Source: Scleroderma bovista
Taxonomy: Eukaryota; Basidiomycota; Agaricomycetes; Boletales; Sclerodermataceae
Assembly (NCBI GenBank): GCA_037178675.1
Contig: JAYMGJ010000320.1
Coordinates: 1 to 64,000 of the forward strand
Direction: 5' to 3'
DNA length: 64,000 nucleotides
How positions within the stretch are numbered: the stretch's first letter is position 1; each line of letters begins with the position of its first letter. Positions 1 through 13,455 of the stretch are shown one piece after another. The translations under genes and the position numbers were made by a program. The notes below the pieces were generated by a model. That model was not told the DNA's origin, did no database searches, and saw nothing but the letters and a program-made list of their open reading frames with translations.

Positions 1-3000
1 TACAACTGAATTCCATGAAGTGGCGGGAATGCTGTACAGATCGAGGTCATCACATGGGAGCATTGCCTTTTGCACCCAAGCAGTGTAGATGTGGAGGTGA
101 ACGTGTTTGCTTCTTCTGATATCCAATAACAACTCGTTCACTTCGTGGGGACTAAGGATGAGCAAAATGGGAATCCCCCCTGGTACACATCTGGAAAGCA
201 CCCAGTTGACAGGGCGGAGATATTCGGAAACATCGCCATCTCCCTGGATGACCTTGAAGAAGTCAGATGTCGCCAGGACGTCTCGACTCCACGGTCCCTG
301 CTCCATCGGTGGTGCATTTCTACTCTGAAAAGAGTTAAATATTGCAAGGAAGGCATTCGACTCGGGGATCAATGTGCCCGTTCGCACGAAATGACGGACA
401 TCATTGGCAACATGATGCATAGCGCTGACAGCAGGTGGGGGTCGCTGCACCTGCCGTTCGCGCTCGCTTTCATTTAAAACTTCTCTCTCCTGTTCTTCAT
501 CCATGTTAGAATTCGGCAAGGAGACAATACCAAGGTCCATGCACCGCTGACGAATATCCGGTATAGTAATACCACAACGTTCGTGCGATCTTATGGGTGC
601 ATACAGCTCCTCCAGGGTTTTTCCATCCGGTTGGCGCCATGCGTTTGCGAGTTCATCTGAGGCGATCTCGTCACTACAAAACTTAGACCACGCACCATAT
701 CGTGAAGCATGGTCAGTTCCTTGCTGCGCCCAATGAGGAGCACGATTCTGAATCTCTGTACAGGTCTCGTGCATCGCCCACAGCAAGATGTCTGTGGCGT
801 GGATTGCGTGTTTGTTTGCGACTGAGGCTGCAGTACGGATGGCCCTGTCCACATCAAGGGGAGCGAAGAATATCACTGAATGGCCGTGTCCGAGTTTCCG
901 CATGCGCATACAGCCTTGATCTAGAATCAGCACAGATACTTACAAATGATTGCAATCGCCATACCTTGCGTTAGGCGGTCTTTCGTGACTTTCGGCCCTA
1001 ATGTGACAGCTGCACGAAAACCAACTGGGAATTTGATGTCTGTGCCCCTAGTGTGTGCGTCGTCCAGATACACCACACATTCGTCGAGTCGCCGTGCAAA
1101 GGGGGACTCTAGCAGGAGTTGGGTAGTCCCTTCTCGAGTGAGCACAGAAAGCTCGTCGCCATCGTCAAAATAGATCGCAGCCTTCGCATCGGGCTTGAGC
1201 GTTAACCAGGTCGCAGCAAATTCACGGTTCGTAAGCTCCAGTACCTGTGCGCCAACATCCAATACAACGCGTATTTCGCGCTCTTGGGCCACCAGTAGTT
1301 CAAGGAATTCACGAGCTGTTCGGCGCTCTCCATTCACCCAAGATGTCTGCTTGTATCTATCGTTTTCAGGCTGTAAAAGGTACGCGAGGACTTTCGCGTT
1401 AGTGCCTCGCTGATGGTCTGGGTCTTGCTGCGTAATGGAGGTGGGCAGCAGGTAGCGGCCGTCATTTGTTCCAGAAAATCCTTCGGGGAGGTATTTGATT
1501 GATTCTATCATTGAGAAGAAGCACTTACCAGTAGTCACATGGGTCCTCTCCTCTGCGAGATCCCAACCTGACGAAGATAGCTTGAACGGAAACTCCTTCG
1601 CTTCTTTCGGAAAGACGACTCGTGACAGGTAAAAGTCAATGGTGGCTTTATTGCATGAGAAAACAGGGAAGAGATGCCTGTTCCACTGTTCCAGAGACTT
1701 GATATTAATGCCACTAACTTGACGAAGGTATTCCGGGGCGGCGGGCCAATCTCGTACCCAAAGTTCATATTCCAGGTCAGGGCTGTCCAAATGCAGAAGG
1801 AGCTCGAAGCATTCTCTTAGTTGGTTTTGATCCAGTCCTTGGTAGTAGTAGGAGAGGCATGTGAGCAATACAGCGACGTCTGGATGGCCGAATTCAGCTC
1901 TTGGAGCTGGGACATCTTTTGCACGATACGGAACCGCGAGCATAGTTCGCGAAGGGGCAAGACCGAATCCGACACGCCAGCGCCGCTCAGTTAACGCGAA
2001 CGAAAGAATTCCGGATGCCAACAGTCCACGCAAGTGCAGAATTTTCGTCCACGTAGATGCGGCTCTGCTGTAATCTTGCACTGTTTGAACGTCGGAGGGC
2101 CCGACATCGGGCATAGTAATAAACCGACAAATAGCGTCTTGATCACTGCGGACCGCCTGGGTAAAGATCAGGTCGGACAGCTGACCGTCCATGATATCCT
2201 GGACAACGAGGCGAACCAGTTCCGTCCCAGCATTAGGATGAAGAAGGCGGATGTGGGGGAATGCTCCTTGCTTTCTACACTCGTATTCAACTTTCAATGG
2301 AAAGCTAGAGCGGAGTGCAGCAGCGTGTTTTTTCACGAAGCCAAGAATCTGTTGTGAGGTCGTCCAACGGTACGGGAAGCCCTCGAGGGGTCGCTGTGAA
2401 TCAACAGTATACACTAGCTGGTTGCGAACGTGCAAAATCTCATCGCTTTCATCGAGAATATCGCGAGCGTATAAATGGAGCCACCGTTGGATTTGCAGCA
2501 GCATAGCTGAAACACCATCTTTATCGCCTTGAAGCTGCTTTTCGACGCTCAGGAGCTTGAAAGATAGAATATGGTCAGGCTGTACGACAAGGATGCCGCG
2601 TTCACGTCTACATTGTTCGAGGATTTCATATAACACTTTGGCCCCAGACTGATCAATTTGGAGGGACCGCGAGAACGGGAGATGATAGATGCGCCTGTTA
2701 GTGAGCCCACCGAGACGGTCTACGAGAAGGTGGAACATTTGGGCAGTGAGTGCCTTTGGCACTACCACTCGCACGAGCTTGTCGCCATTGGCAAGATCCG
2801 AAGCCACCATCGGAACAATTACTGACGATTTTCCTTCGCCCATGTGCAGCTGCAGGGCGGTATTTTTTCCAGACCGGGGTGATATCATCTCCAAAGCTAC
2901 ATTGGCTTGGATACGACGGATGAGGAAGTCGCCCTCCAGCTGGGTCATGAAAGAGTGAGCATCCGTATGCGTAATAGCACGAAACCAACCTGAATCAGCA

Positions 3001-6000
3001 GCCAGTCCGGATGAGATTCCACATCCCATCCAATACATCCAGTGTTCTCCAATTCTTTGCATAAATCTTCAAGCTGGCCATTCGTCGCTAATAGTAGAAT
3101 CCGTCGAGAACGTTGGTACTCCAAAACTAACATTGCAAAGGACATCAGACAATCTCGCCAACTAGGAGGTATTGCAACCTTGGAAGTCGATGCGAGGCAG
3201 CGGAGTAGATTTTTTACTGTGATGCGTGGCCATTGACCGGACTCGTATATTGCATGCTCGCTAGGCGTCTGGGGAGCGAAGGTATCCGCAAGAATTCGTA
3301 GATATTGGAAGTATACCGTTCTGTAATGGTTATGATGTGCTTTGAACTGGTCGGCGCGTTGAGAGAGTGATTCTGGGGAAAAGGTGGTCTTGGCATAGAC
3401 AAGATGATCCTTACTCATGCGTAAATCATCCGCATACTTAGTATGAAATGAATTTTTTCCATTCCTACGAAGGACGTCGACTAGTCGATTGAGTTTTGCA
3501 GAGCCAGCTAAGCAGGGTTCTGTCGAGGCGGTGATGGGCTGCGGAGTCGGCAACGAGATAGGTGCCCGCCGATGAAAGAGGTGCGATAAGGCCACGCGCC
3601 AGTCGTGTAGAAGAGGGGTCAGGCTGGAAGGAAGAAAGTTATACGCTGACGATATGCATGGAGTCGTGTCACCCTGATCCAGGATTAGCTGGACCCGATT
3701 CAAGTGTTGCTTTAAGTCTAAATTTTGGTAGCAACTCTGAAACACTCGACCAACTTGGGAAGTGAGCGTGCTGAGGTCGTATAATGATGTATTCAAGAAG
3801 TACAAAGATGGTGGTGTCCAACTTGGCCACACGGCGATCGTCCTGGCATGTAAGGTCTCGGCATCCCGCCGGAGCCGCTGGCGGTAATCCCAGCGATCCT
3901 GCTCTGGACTGTTCCAATATGGTACTGCGCTGGATGAAATGCAATTGTACAACACCTCTGATGATGGTGTATACCCGTCAGAGAGGCAATACGAGGCGTG
4001 TGGGGGTGGATATTCGTGTCTGAATTGTGACATGGTTGCAAATGCGAGCAGCGTATGGGCAACCTCTTCGAGGTCCGGAGATGCATACACCATCGCAGGA
4101 AGGGTGAACAAAAGTTGAAAGCGATGTCGGTCCATTTGGCTATTGCGACATGCGTTATACGATGAAAGCCAAATAAGCCGGAGTTCAGGGGAAAGCCAGG
4201 CTCGGTTGTAACGCAAAGATACCGGTGGTTGCGCGGTGCCCCCTACTAGTTGTTGTCCCCATGATTCCAACAAAGCACGAATGCTCTTTGCCCTCGGCAT
4301 CTCGGTGGACCATAAATAAACGACTCGTGCAGTACCGAATGCACGGGCTTCACCGGAGGCGTCGTGTAGCATGTCTCTTGCTTCGTAGATGTCATCGTAA
4401 TTGCCACTTGGCGCATCACAAAATTCAGATGGATCAAGAAGTGCGGCCCGAAGTCCAATACGGCGAAGGAGGTGATCATCTCTTTCAGGAAACTCTTCAA
4501 ACATCGAGTGAGACGGACGTCCATGAAAAACTTGCAGGGTTTGGTGAATTTTCTTGATCGACACGCAGGAGAGATAGAGGTTGTGGTGTTGAGAAGCGGT
4601 AGGGAGAGGCGTCCAATGAACAGTTTGCATACGCCGCAAATGACGGGGGTACCACTCGCGTTCAGTGGTCAACGCTGCGATATGGCGCAGCAGTTTGGCA
4701 ACATGATCATCAACCTTCAAAAATGACCCAGCTGTTGCAGAGCGCAGTATAGTCAACGCTTCTTCTGTACCCGTCTTCCCTGTAAGAGGATCGACGGAGC
4801 ATGGGTTACTGCACAACGCATGAAGATAGGCTCGGTAAAAATTGCTTGCTAAACTAGAGTTGCCTATGAGGCAGCCCAAGTCGGTGTCGATTCTGAATGT
4901 TTGATATTGAATGCTTTGATTGGTTGGCCCCTTGGTGTCCACCATCACATTTACGTGATGACAGTGATTCCCGTACGTGATATTGCCCTCTGGGATCAGC
5001 ACCTGTCTCTGAACAAGATCTTTGGCCAGATTACACTTTGGACGAAAAACAAGCTTGTTCACTAGCCCGAACAATGTTCCGATGGATTGGTCTCTGTCAT
5101 AGACCATGCCACGAGGGTGGCAGGATTCAAGCTCCCAGTCGCTGTTAATGAAGAAAGAAAGTCCATAACGGGGCAAATCCACAGATACAGTGGATGTCCG
5201 ACAATCCCACGTGACCATGACGTCCTGAGGATCCTGTAATGGCTTGAGCAGTCTGGACAACATCTTCCATGTTGTACTGCGAATATCAAAGAGCATGAAA
5301 CGACCCTTGGCCATGGAATGACGCCCACTGGGAAGAAACCGAATGCACCAGTTGTCTTCCGACGACTGCCACAAGCTGAAGAGGGGACGAATTTCGATCG
5401 TCCCAGTGGATAGATTGAGCCAGTGAACATGATTCTCTATCAAGATGCTTGGGAGATCGGGCGCCAGCGTGTGCGGGGGAATGAGTTGGAAAACATCGGA
5501 GTGCCCACACCTTTTGGCTCTGATGACTAGTTCACCTCCAGCCATCCGGAAGTAGACCTGCAATAACCTTGTCAACCAGACCTCGGCAGGAATTAAACGA
5601 AGGCACGCACGCAGTGCTCAGAAATGAAACCACGCGTGGCATACTCCATTCCTACCATGTCTCCAGGAACGACCTCAAGCACTTGCTGTGGGTAAGTGTT
5701 AATACTTGGCACATCAAATTTAAGCAACGATTACTTACGCCACCAAAGATTAAGGTAAAAAGTGGATCATTCTGAAAACTGAGTGGAAGTCTCCCCAGAG
5801 GCTTTCCATTTACCAATAAGCTACCATCAAAAATATCGAGGAAGATTTTCTGCGATTGTTGACCCTCGGAGGCAGACGTATTGCCCGTAAACCAACTGCA
5901 ATTCTCAGGACCTGCTCTCTCCCACTGGACATTCTTGACACGATATGCAGGCCAAACGCGTTTGACGGCAAGGTTGACCCCTTCATTCCCTTCCCCGATG

Positions 6001-9000
6001 ATGCTGCTCACTACTTGTTCCAATTTCCATGCTATATGACGGTCGCGTGAGATAAACAGTCGGGACGTCGCGCTAAGGGCGTCCAATTTGGCGGGGGTGT
6101 TATCGTGGACAATGATGGCACAAGATAGCAGGACTTCGAGAGATCTAGGAGAGAATAGGAGTTGCCTTGCATCGAGTGTACCAACTTCGAAAGTACTGCG
6201 GCAGATAACGGCCACGTCGCGAAGTCGTCCTTGGAGGTCCTCCCTCTCAGTCTCGCTTGTGGAATTCTCTAGTTTTTCCGAGAGTTCCGACACCCAATGA
6301 AAGGCCTTTTCGCGAACTTTGCTCAAGAGCTCAAGAGCTTGTGCATCTGTGGTCTCGTCATGGTCTTCGACGCTGATAGCTAGCATCCGAGCTACCAGGA
6401 AAGCCACAGTGGCCATTGTCATAACCTCCAGCCAATTGCCTGAGATGGCCGTCACTAAAGCCTCCAGCTCCTTCAAGAGCGAACGGCGGAAGGAAGTGTG
6501 GCGCAGTTCTTCGTGCCATTCCAGGCTACTCGCTCCTGAGACAGGCCCTACTTGGCAAGACGCTTGGGCGAAAAGCAAATGGATCTCGTCGTGGCGAAAC
6601 GGCAGCGTGCCGGCACGAATCTCCCGCAACATATTGAGCCATTGCAACGAGGGGCCACTGCGCAGATGTCCATATGCTATGAACTCATGGATCGAAAGGT
6701 CTTTGTCACAATCTGCCTGATTGCAGAGGACTTCGTTCGAAGTGTGGGTGGTATCCTTCAGGTAATGCTGCAAGTTCCGATACGGGCCTGGGGGAAGCTG
6801 ATATGTGCAATGAAAGGAAGTGTCACAAGCCCTGAAGGCTGCGGAGGTCGGGATGGATGCGTTAACGTCGAATCCATAGAAAGTGAGTCCATTGTTGACG
6901 CAAACTCTGCTTTCCTCGCTAGGTATAGAGGTTTCCCAGTAGTGAGATTGTGTGAAGGGTTTGGTATCCGACGCCAACGTGATACGAGATCTGCTGTGAT
7001 TTACACAGTAGCCTTGCAGTCCAGAATAATCCCGGAGAATGAGATAATAATTAGCAGGCTGTACCTTTGGAGAGCAGAGATCCAGGAGAATGTGGAAGAT
7101 GGACGAGCGCCACATATCAAATGATATGGGAGGATTCAGCTCAAATACAACCCTTGCAATCTGTTGTGGATCCTTCGGGAGCGGCCATTCGTGTACTGCG
7201 ATTCTCATCCGTCGTATTTCATCGTCAAGTCTACATCGTGGGCAACACCAGCTCGAATCGTGCACCTCTTGCCCATATCGGTTAGTTGAATATGTGTGAC
7301 TGGTACGCGAGGCGTCTTGGCAGAGTCTCGCATGGCGGTCGTTCGCCTCTGCAAGCTCCCGGCGTTTAGCTTCTTTTTGTATACCAGCAGCGCCAAGAAT
7401 GCGGTCTCTGAGGGACTGCAAGTCTGGTGACAGGTCGAAATAACGCACTGCGAAACTTCGTTCGTCCACTGCATCCGAAAATATAGAGTATCCGTCTTTT
7501 GCATGGTAGACACGCTGTCGCACATACTCTACAGCAAGAGGAAGCCGTCGTAGGTGCAAAGGATCACGAAGAAGTAACTGGTGAAGTAGTGATTCGGGGA
7601 TCTCGGGTGAGTAGTCGCGTAGAAGGGAGATCTGGCTCAAGACAAGCTTATCGAGCGCGATCCATAATTCGATGATGGTCAGAAGCATCCGTGAAAGATC
7701 CTCGGGATTGTCTTTATAGGATTGCCTTGCAGCGGATGAATAGCTGCTTGCTAGGAGTTCCAGCCTCTCGCAAGCATCATTAATGGCTGGCTGGGAGATA
7801 CGAGCAATCCAGCCATCAATCCCCTCCCCAACTTCTCGTTCTAAATCGTACAGCGTCATATACGGTGATTCATTGTAAGCGCGCTGGAAGAACGTCCTAT
7901 CCACAGATAGAAAGGCGTCCAAAGTAGGTTGTAGGTGGCTGTTCGGCTCAAACTGGGCATGTGGAGAGACCAGATAGTGGGCCTGGAGCGCATTGCTGAT
8001 ATACCCACTGCTACTAAGCAGGGTTAGTTGGGTATCCGCTGAGAAGTCGAGTGCGGACGGGTTCCATGGCGGGGAAGTGGCCTCTTCGGCCTGCACTTGT
8101 TCCCACCTCTCATTAAGGAGAGACCCAATCTCGGTACAGGTCCTCGATACATCTTCGGATAGCCATTCTGGTGCTTCCACACCGAGTTTCATCAGCCGAC
8201 GACTGAGTTTGGCTGATGTCCACTGCAACACATCACTGGACATGTTGCGGAGCCGAGCTTGGCGTGCTAGGTCATTCATGAAGAACAACATGAAGGCCTT
8301 GTAAGCGCTTTGGCCAAGACTGTTACGGTCAAGGGCGACTTGCACCGCGACTCTGATCACCAACCAGAGTGACGACCTACGCCAAGGAAGCCTTGAGTCA
8401 TTCCATACGACGTCGTCACCGATCCGTTTATTGATCCGTTTGATCTCAGCGGGGCAACCAACCCCTCGTAAGATGCCCGTTAGCAATTCGGTTATATAAC
8501 GTGGGTGCGCTGTGTCTCGTTCCTCGACGACCTCCGAGCCCGCCTTGCAAGTCGTAGAAGCTGCAAGAACATCTTTGTCCATCATACTGAGAAAGTTGGC
8601 CAGCTCCGCTCGAAACACAGAGTCATCGAAAACACTGTTAGGAACAGCGATGGCGGGGCCAGGGTATGAGCACACTAGTTTACCAGCTGCGCTCATGACT
8701 GCTTCTGTGCGTGGGGATACCTCGAATGATTCCACCAGCGTCTCTTGCGACTGCCTTCTGAAGGTCACAGCCGCGTTCTGAGCCCGAATTAAATATACGA
8801 GGATATCTGTGTGGAATGAGTGCAAATCGAATAAATGAATTCTACGGAGTTCGTACCTCCAACTTTCATGGATCGAATTTGGGACTCTAGAAGCGCCTCG
8901 TCTAGCGAGTTCGAAGACATGGAATAGTTAAGACTCCGTAGCATGTCCACAATGAACTGCCACTGAGTGCTAGCTGAATCGCTGGTGTGTTGAGAGTAAG

Positions 9001-9145
9001 CACAGGCTGCGCTATATGCTGCTCTGGACAGAGCGCGGTCATTATCGAGAGAATAGTCATCGCCGTCAGGAAGCCGCAGGGGGCAGAAAATGTGTGTAAT
9101 CAGATACTCCAATGATTTATCTTCCAAAGTTCCGGCACCCGTCAT
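1..9145 (-). CDS. Giant DUF6606/DUF3638/DUF3645 protein, 3' end outside the window
   Basis: This is a very large cytosolic-type protein of unknown function found across Agaricomycetes. I start it at the ATG at 9145, because the following residues (SLEYLITHIFCPLRLP...) match the usual N-terminus (DUF6606) and the longer open frame upstream has no ATG. Exons run leftwards: about 8858-9145, then a long frame 8825-5735, short exons around 5590-5690, 5575-2945 and 3062-927, and the frame continues to position 1. The DUF3638 core carries a P-loop-like motif, MGEGKSSVIVPM, near 2810-2860. DUF3645-type sequence follows (TRGTDIKFP near 1030-1050, TKDRLTQG). The family is usually about 3000 residues, and roughly that much is present, so only the C-terminus is missing. 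Family naming comes from recognised motifs. A helicase- or ubiquitin-related role is sometimes suggested for DUF3638 proteins but nothing here proves it. Start and intron borders are inferred. Confidence 0.88.
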
Positions 9146-9733
9146 AGTGTTAAGTCTGGTCAATATGCGGCGAGGATAAGTTGTGTGAGAAGCTGTAAGG
9201 ACGTCACAGAGGATGGGAGAAAGCAGAAGATGGGCTTTTGCAGTTTGAGCGGTTCATATACACACCTTCACCATGAGGTTGAGCATGCCAGAGATCTGCG
9301 ATGTCAGCATTTGGGGTGTAGCAGGCTGGGGCTCATGTGCGGGAAATGCACTGAACAGGTCTCGCTAATAGTAGCCTGTAAAATGCTAGTGAGACCAGTG
9401 CGGCTGGTCATCGATCACCATTGCGTCAGAGGACTGTTGAGCGTCCACAATGGACACAGTAAAGGCTGTCGAGAAAAAGGCTCTTGTTTGTATGTAATGC
9501 CTTATATGGTAATCCGGCTGAAATCGACTTGACTGAACCCAGGGGCCAGGACTCGCAGGCAACTTACGGATAGCAAATATTTCTTGTTGGGTGCCTGCGG
9601 AGGGTACAAGTGTGACGTGCCATGTAGAGAATATATCTACGTACTATATATCCTCGCCGAGGTGCGGAGGCTTTCCCTTACATAAGACACTACTATACCT
9701 GACACAAACTGTCGACTTTCACCTCTACGATCC
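9146..9733. promoter_or_regulatory. Divergent intergenic region
   Basis: This 588-bp gap separates the divergent starts of the DUF3638 gene (leftward) and the RING-CH gene (rightward), so it must contain both promoters. I see no convincing gene. The sequence ACTATATATCC near 9640-9650 is TATA-like, but its use is not shown. Confidence 0.4.
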
Positions 9734-11512
9734 ATGGCACAGCGGCGTGTACCAAACATCACTGATTTGAGGGCGAGTCATCACAAGAAAACATAGAAAT
9801 CCGACGGGGAAGCGCTGACATCTCTCTAGGTGAAGCTATGCTACATCTGCAGAGAGGAAGAGCGGTATGACGGTAGGTAAAGTGAGGCTTTACTCCTCCA
9901 CTGATGGCCCTCATCGCTTTCCACAGCGCCCGAAAATCCTCCGCGGGCATGGACACACCCCTGCAGGTGCACCCTGGTAGCGCACGAAACATGCCTCCTC
10001 CAATGGATTCAGACTTCACAGCAAAGCCGATCTCGTGCACCCAATGCCCTCAAGTGTCCCCAGTGTGGCTCGCTATACGAACTCGAGAGCGATAATCCCG
10101 TACTGCTCCGCCTTCTTGATTCGGCGAACAAGGGCCTCTCAGTGATGGGCAAGATTGTCACCGTCGCGAGTTTCACCGTGGTCGTCGTCTCTCTGGGGAC
10201 CGGTCTGTTTTTTCCTTTCAGGTTTCAGTGCAAGGAAAGACTGAACTATCTCCAGGCATGTATATACTCTGCACCGCATACGGTGCTTATGCTCTCCGGG
10301 AGTTTTTGGGCCCAGAGTTCGTCATTGAAATTGTCAATTGCACGTAAGAGCTGACTTGATGATTTCCCCAAGGATGTTCGACCTACTGCTATCGGATGAC
10401 CCTAGCAACTGGCCCTGGCATAGCTTCATCAACCTTCCTCTTATCCCGCTCTCTCTGATCGTGTCCAGGCTCCCCACAAAGTCCTCCGTAACACCACTCG
10501 TTCCCGTTCTGCTCGCATGGCCGACGTCGGCCCCAGTGCGCGTACAGGATAGGATCGTCCTCGATCACTGGCGCAATTCGAGATTTACCGCCGACGCCAG
10601 AGAGTTCTTACACACGCTGCCAAGCTGGCCGCCGCCACCCATGATCCTCGGCCTCTTCGTCTTCCCGGCCATCCGAGAAGCATACAAGCGCTTATTTAGT
10701 AAGCTCACCCGATGGGTACTCAACTCAAATGCTACCCAGAGCCAGGAGATGCAGCGTGTACTTTTCCACGTCAACGACGAAGAGCCATTCATCAGGATCA
10801 GAGTGAATGCCAACATGGACGAAGAACAACCACATGGCCCCGCGGACGCAGCTCCACAGCAAGTGCAGAACAACGACAACGAGGTAAACGTTCCCGCTGG
10901 AGACGCAGTCGCAGCAGCAGAGAACACTATTCGCGTTTCTGGAACTTCGCTTGGTCGTTTGATTGGTGGTGCACTTATTATCCCTCGCGTATCCAGCTTT
11001 ATGGGGTCGTTGCTACTTCATATGTCAAAACATTCGGCTCTTTTACGCAAGATACTAGCTGTACGGCCGCCACTACCCCTTGGGGTGGTGCCCCCGGCGA
11101 TTCCATATTCTTTGTTCAGCGATAGGATGTGGTCGGAAATGGGCTTTTTAAAGCGAATGAGCTATGTGGGCCGGCTAGGTTTGACTGTTGCGTGGAGGGG
11201 CACCATGACGTGGGCTGAGTGTGATCCTGTTTGGTTAGTGCCTCTCGCGCCGCCGTCCAGCTCGATGGGACTAACGTCAACCGTAGGTGGAGAAACTCAC
11301 TAGGTCTTGGGCTTTTCGTAGTGGTAAGTGGGGCTACTGGCAAAATGACGATTCCTAATATGTCTCGGCTCTTTTAGGCAAAGGACTGCATCTATCTTCT
11401 GCATCTCTGGCTCACCAAACGCGAACTTGAAACTCGTCGGGTGAAAAATAGGTCATTTGAAGGTGTCGACGTCCGAGAATTGGACCTCATCGATCCCTCT
11501 GCTCACTCGTGA
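9734..11512 (+). CDS. RING-CH (MARCH-type) membrane E3 ubiquitin ligase
   Basis: The product is predicted to be a membrane-anchored E3 ligase that passes ubiquitin to membrane or ER substrates. My model has seven exons: 9734-9772, 9830-9872, 9927-10202, 10256-10316, 10373-11233, 11287-11323 and 11378-11512. They sum to 1452 nt (483 aa). Residues 17-74 form a C4HC3 RINGv domain: C17-x2-C20, C40-x-C42-x4-H47-x2-C50 and C71-x2-C74 (CYIC, HPCRCTLVAHETC, CPQC). Hydrophobic segments follow (TVASFTVVVVSLGTG, ILGLFVFPAI, LIGGALIIP, LGLGLFVVAKD), with an acidic, glutamine-rich linker between. Intron 1 would use a GC donor (gcgagt). The open frame to 11303 is not the true end, because 11234-11286 is a 53-nt intron with a CTAAC branch site. 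The closest analogues are fungal RING-CH proteins, much shorter than yeast Ssm4/Doa10. The substrate is unknown. Confidence 0.85.
9773..9829 (+). other. Predicted GC-AG intron in the RING-CH gene
   Basis: The frame before this 57-nt stretch (MAQRRVPNITDLR) joins in phase 0 to VKLCYICREE only if the intron starts with gcgagt and ends with ctctctag. A CTGAC branch-like site lies close to the acceptor. No GT donor in this short exon gives the right phase. Confidence 0.6.
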
Positions 11513-11679
11513 TAATGTACATTTTTTTTCCGCCGCCGCAGTCAGTCATTACCCACATAATCGAATATCACGAGCACTCTTCTCAATCGTTGTGATCACT
11601 TTCACATCAAAGTTCTCTACTGATGCTACAAACATGCTCGGATACAGATCGTGCGCGTGAATGTGTAACACTACATGTA

Positions 11680-13455
11680 TCAGTCGAGTTCTAAGACTGT
11701 GCCACGCTGCACACTACCCCAGCCTAAACTTTTTGTCAGCTTCCTGGCGATGCAGGTCAACAGGCAGGGGCGATGCTCACCAACTAGCCGCCAATGCTTC
11801 TCGATACGGCGCGACAATGCGACCTTCTCGCCAACCTCGGTACAAGCCGGAGAGGTGAGTTGGATCTTGGCAAGATCAGCCTTAACGCTCAGGACACGAC
11901 CACCTGTCGAGGTCGATCCAATGTTGATGAGCAGAAGTTCATTTTTCGCGAGCTTCGAGACCTTTGTCTGTTTCTTGTCTTCCGTCCGGACACCGAGCAG
12001 TCGGCGGAGTAGGAACAGGCTGATTTCCAGTTCTAGAGAATAATTCCTTCAGTCACGACCGAGATCCAAGGCAGAACCAGTCTTACCGGTGTATACCTTG
12101 GGTAGCTTGCCAACCTCTCCCAGAACTTGTCCGACCAAACGATCCGCACGGCACAGTGTCGGGTCAATTTTCGTCCCCACACCAATGAGACCGCCAGGTA
12201 CCGCAAAATCTAAATGGTTGCTTTCTGCATGCAATGATACGATCCTGCTGAAAATCGGCTTGCAGCGATTACGTCCTGCACTGTCTTTTGTGACGATTCC
12301 GGGTCTAATTTCGACTTCCTGTCCGAGGCGGAGAACACCCGTCAGGATTGATCCTCCCGCCACACCCCCCTTCAAATCGTTCAGCTCCGCACCCGGCTTA
12401 TTGACGTCGAATGAACGGATAACAATGAGCTTTGGATCTGTAGTAAAATCACGGATGGGGATAGGTATCTTTTTAACGATGTATTCGTTGACGGCGTCTA
12501 TATTGTATTTGAGCTGGGCAGAAATTGGGACTATCGGTGAGGACTGTGCCACAGTTCCTAACACGATCATTCAGCGACAAGAATATTCAATCCAAAGAAA
12601 TGAACATACCTTTGACGAAGTTGGCGATACTTTTCTGATGCTCTAGAGCCTGCTCCTGCTTGATCAAGTCGACTTTATTCTGGAGAATAATGATATTCTC
12701 CAGTTTCATGATCTCGACTGCTGCCAAGTGTTCCGAGGTTTGTGGTTGGGGACACGTCTCATTGCCAGCGACGAGTAGGAGTGCGGCGTCCATGACCGCG
12801 GCACCGTTAAGCATCGTAGCCATGAGAATGTCGTGTCCGGGACAGTCAACGAACGATACATGGCGAACGAGCTTCATCCGGTGCCCACAGTTTGGCCGTT
12901 CGCACGGAGGGTTGTCCTCTTTATCTGAGCGGTACGATCTATAGCATCCAGGCCGCGGGCAAGCCGGGTTTTCGCACTTGTAAATCTGCACCATAAAAAA
13001 AACGCCCAAGTCAACATGCCTTCCTCCATGGTAGAAGGGATGCAAAAACATTACTTTAGCATTGGCATAACCGAGTTTGATGGTAATGTTACGGACGAGC
13101 TCGTTCTTGAATCGGACAGTTTGTACGCCAGATATCGCTTTCACGACTGTCGATTTACCATGAGCTACGTGACCTATTGTACCTGTAAAAGCGTACGATC
13201 AGCCTAATGCCCCAGATCCCAGTGGAGCGTGGCAGGTACCAAGGTTGATAGTTGCCTGCAAGCACAAAAGAGACTTAGTAAAGCCCAAGTAGCATTTCTT
13301 CCATGATGATGCACCTGTTTCGAAATCACCTCGGGCGACAGCGGTGTAAGTGTGGATGGATCGATATCGACCTGGGGGATATCTTCGACCTCATCTTCCG
13401 AATCTTCCGAATCTGATTCATCATGGTGCTTTTGCAATATTTCTTTTTCTGACAT
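11680..13455 (-). CDS. GCD11: Translation initiation factor eIF2 subunit gamma
   Basis: This is the GTPase subunit of eIF2, which brings initiator Met-tRNA to the 40S ribosome. The ATG at 13455 begins [20 protein letters not shown], an acidic N-terminus. The G domain then shows G1 GHVAHGKST, the subfamily-typical zinc-ribbon region ([11 protein letters not shown]...CERPNCGH), G3 DCPGHD and G4 NKVD. Domain II follows with [21 protein letters not shown]. The C-terminal beta-barrel ([39 protein letters not shown]) ends at a TGA at 11680-11682. At least six short introns interrupt it, and the last exon is 11680-11723. Every splice I checked joins in frame to conserved eIF2-gamma sequence. It looks intact and single copy in this window. 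Its 3' end faces the RING-CH gene, 167 bp away. Confidence 0.96.

Noticed and set aside
10344..10372. A 29-nt intron in the RING-CH gene
   Set aside because: A donor 27 nt upstream (GA|gttcgt) gives a normal 56-nt intron and the expected LGPEMFDLLL sequence, so the very short intron is unnecessary.
10338..11303. 321-codon frame taken as a complete gene
   Set aside because: It starts at a TTG inside an intron and its last residues come from intron read-through. It is exon 5 of the RING-CH gene.
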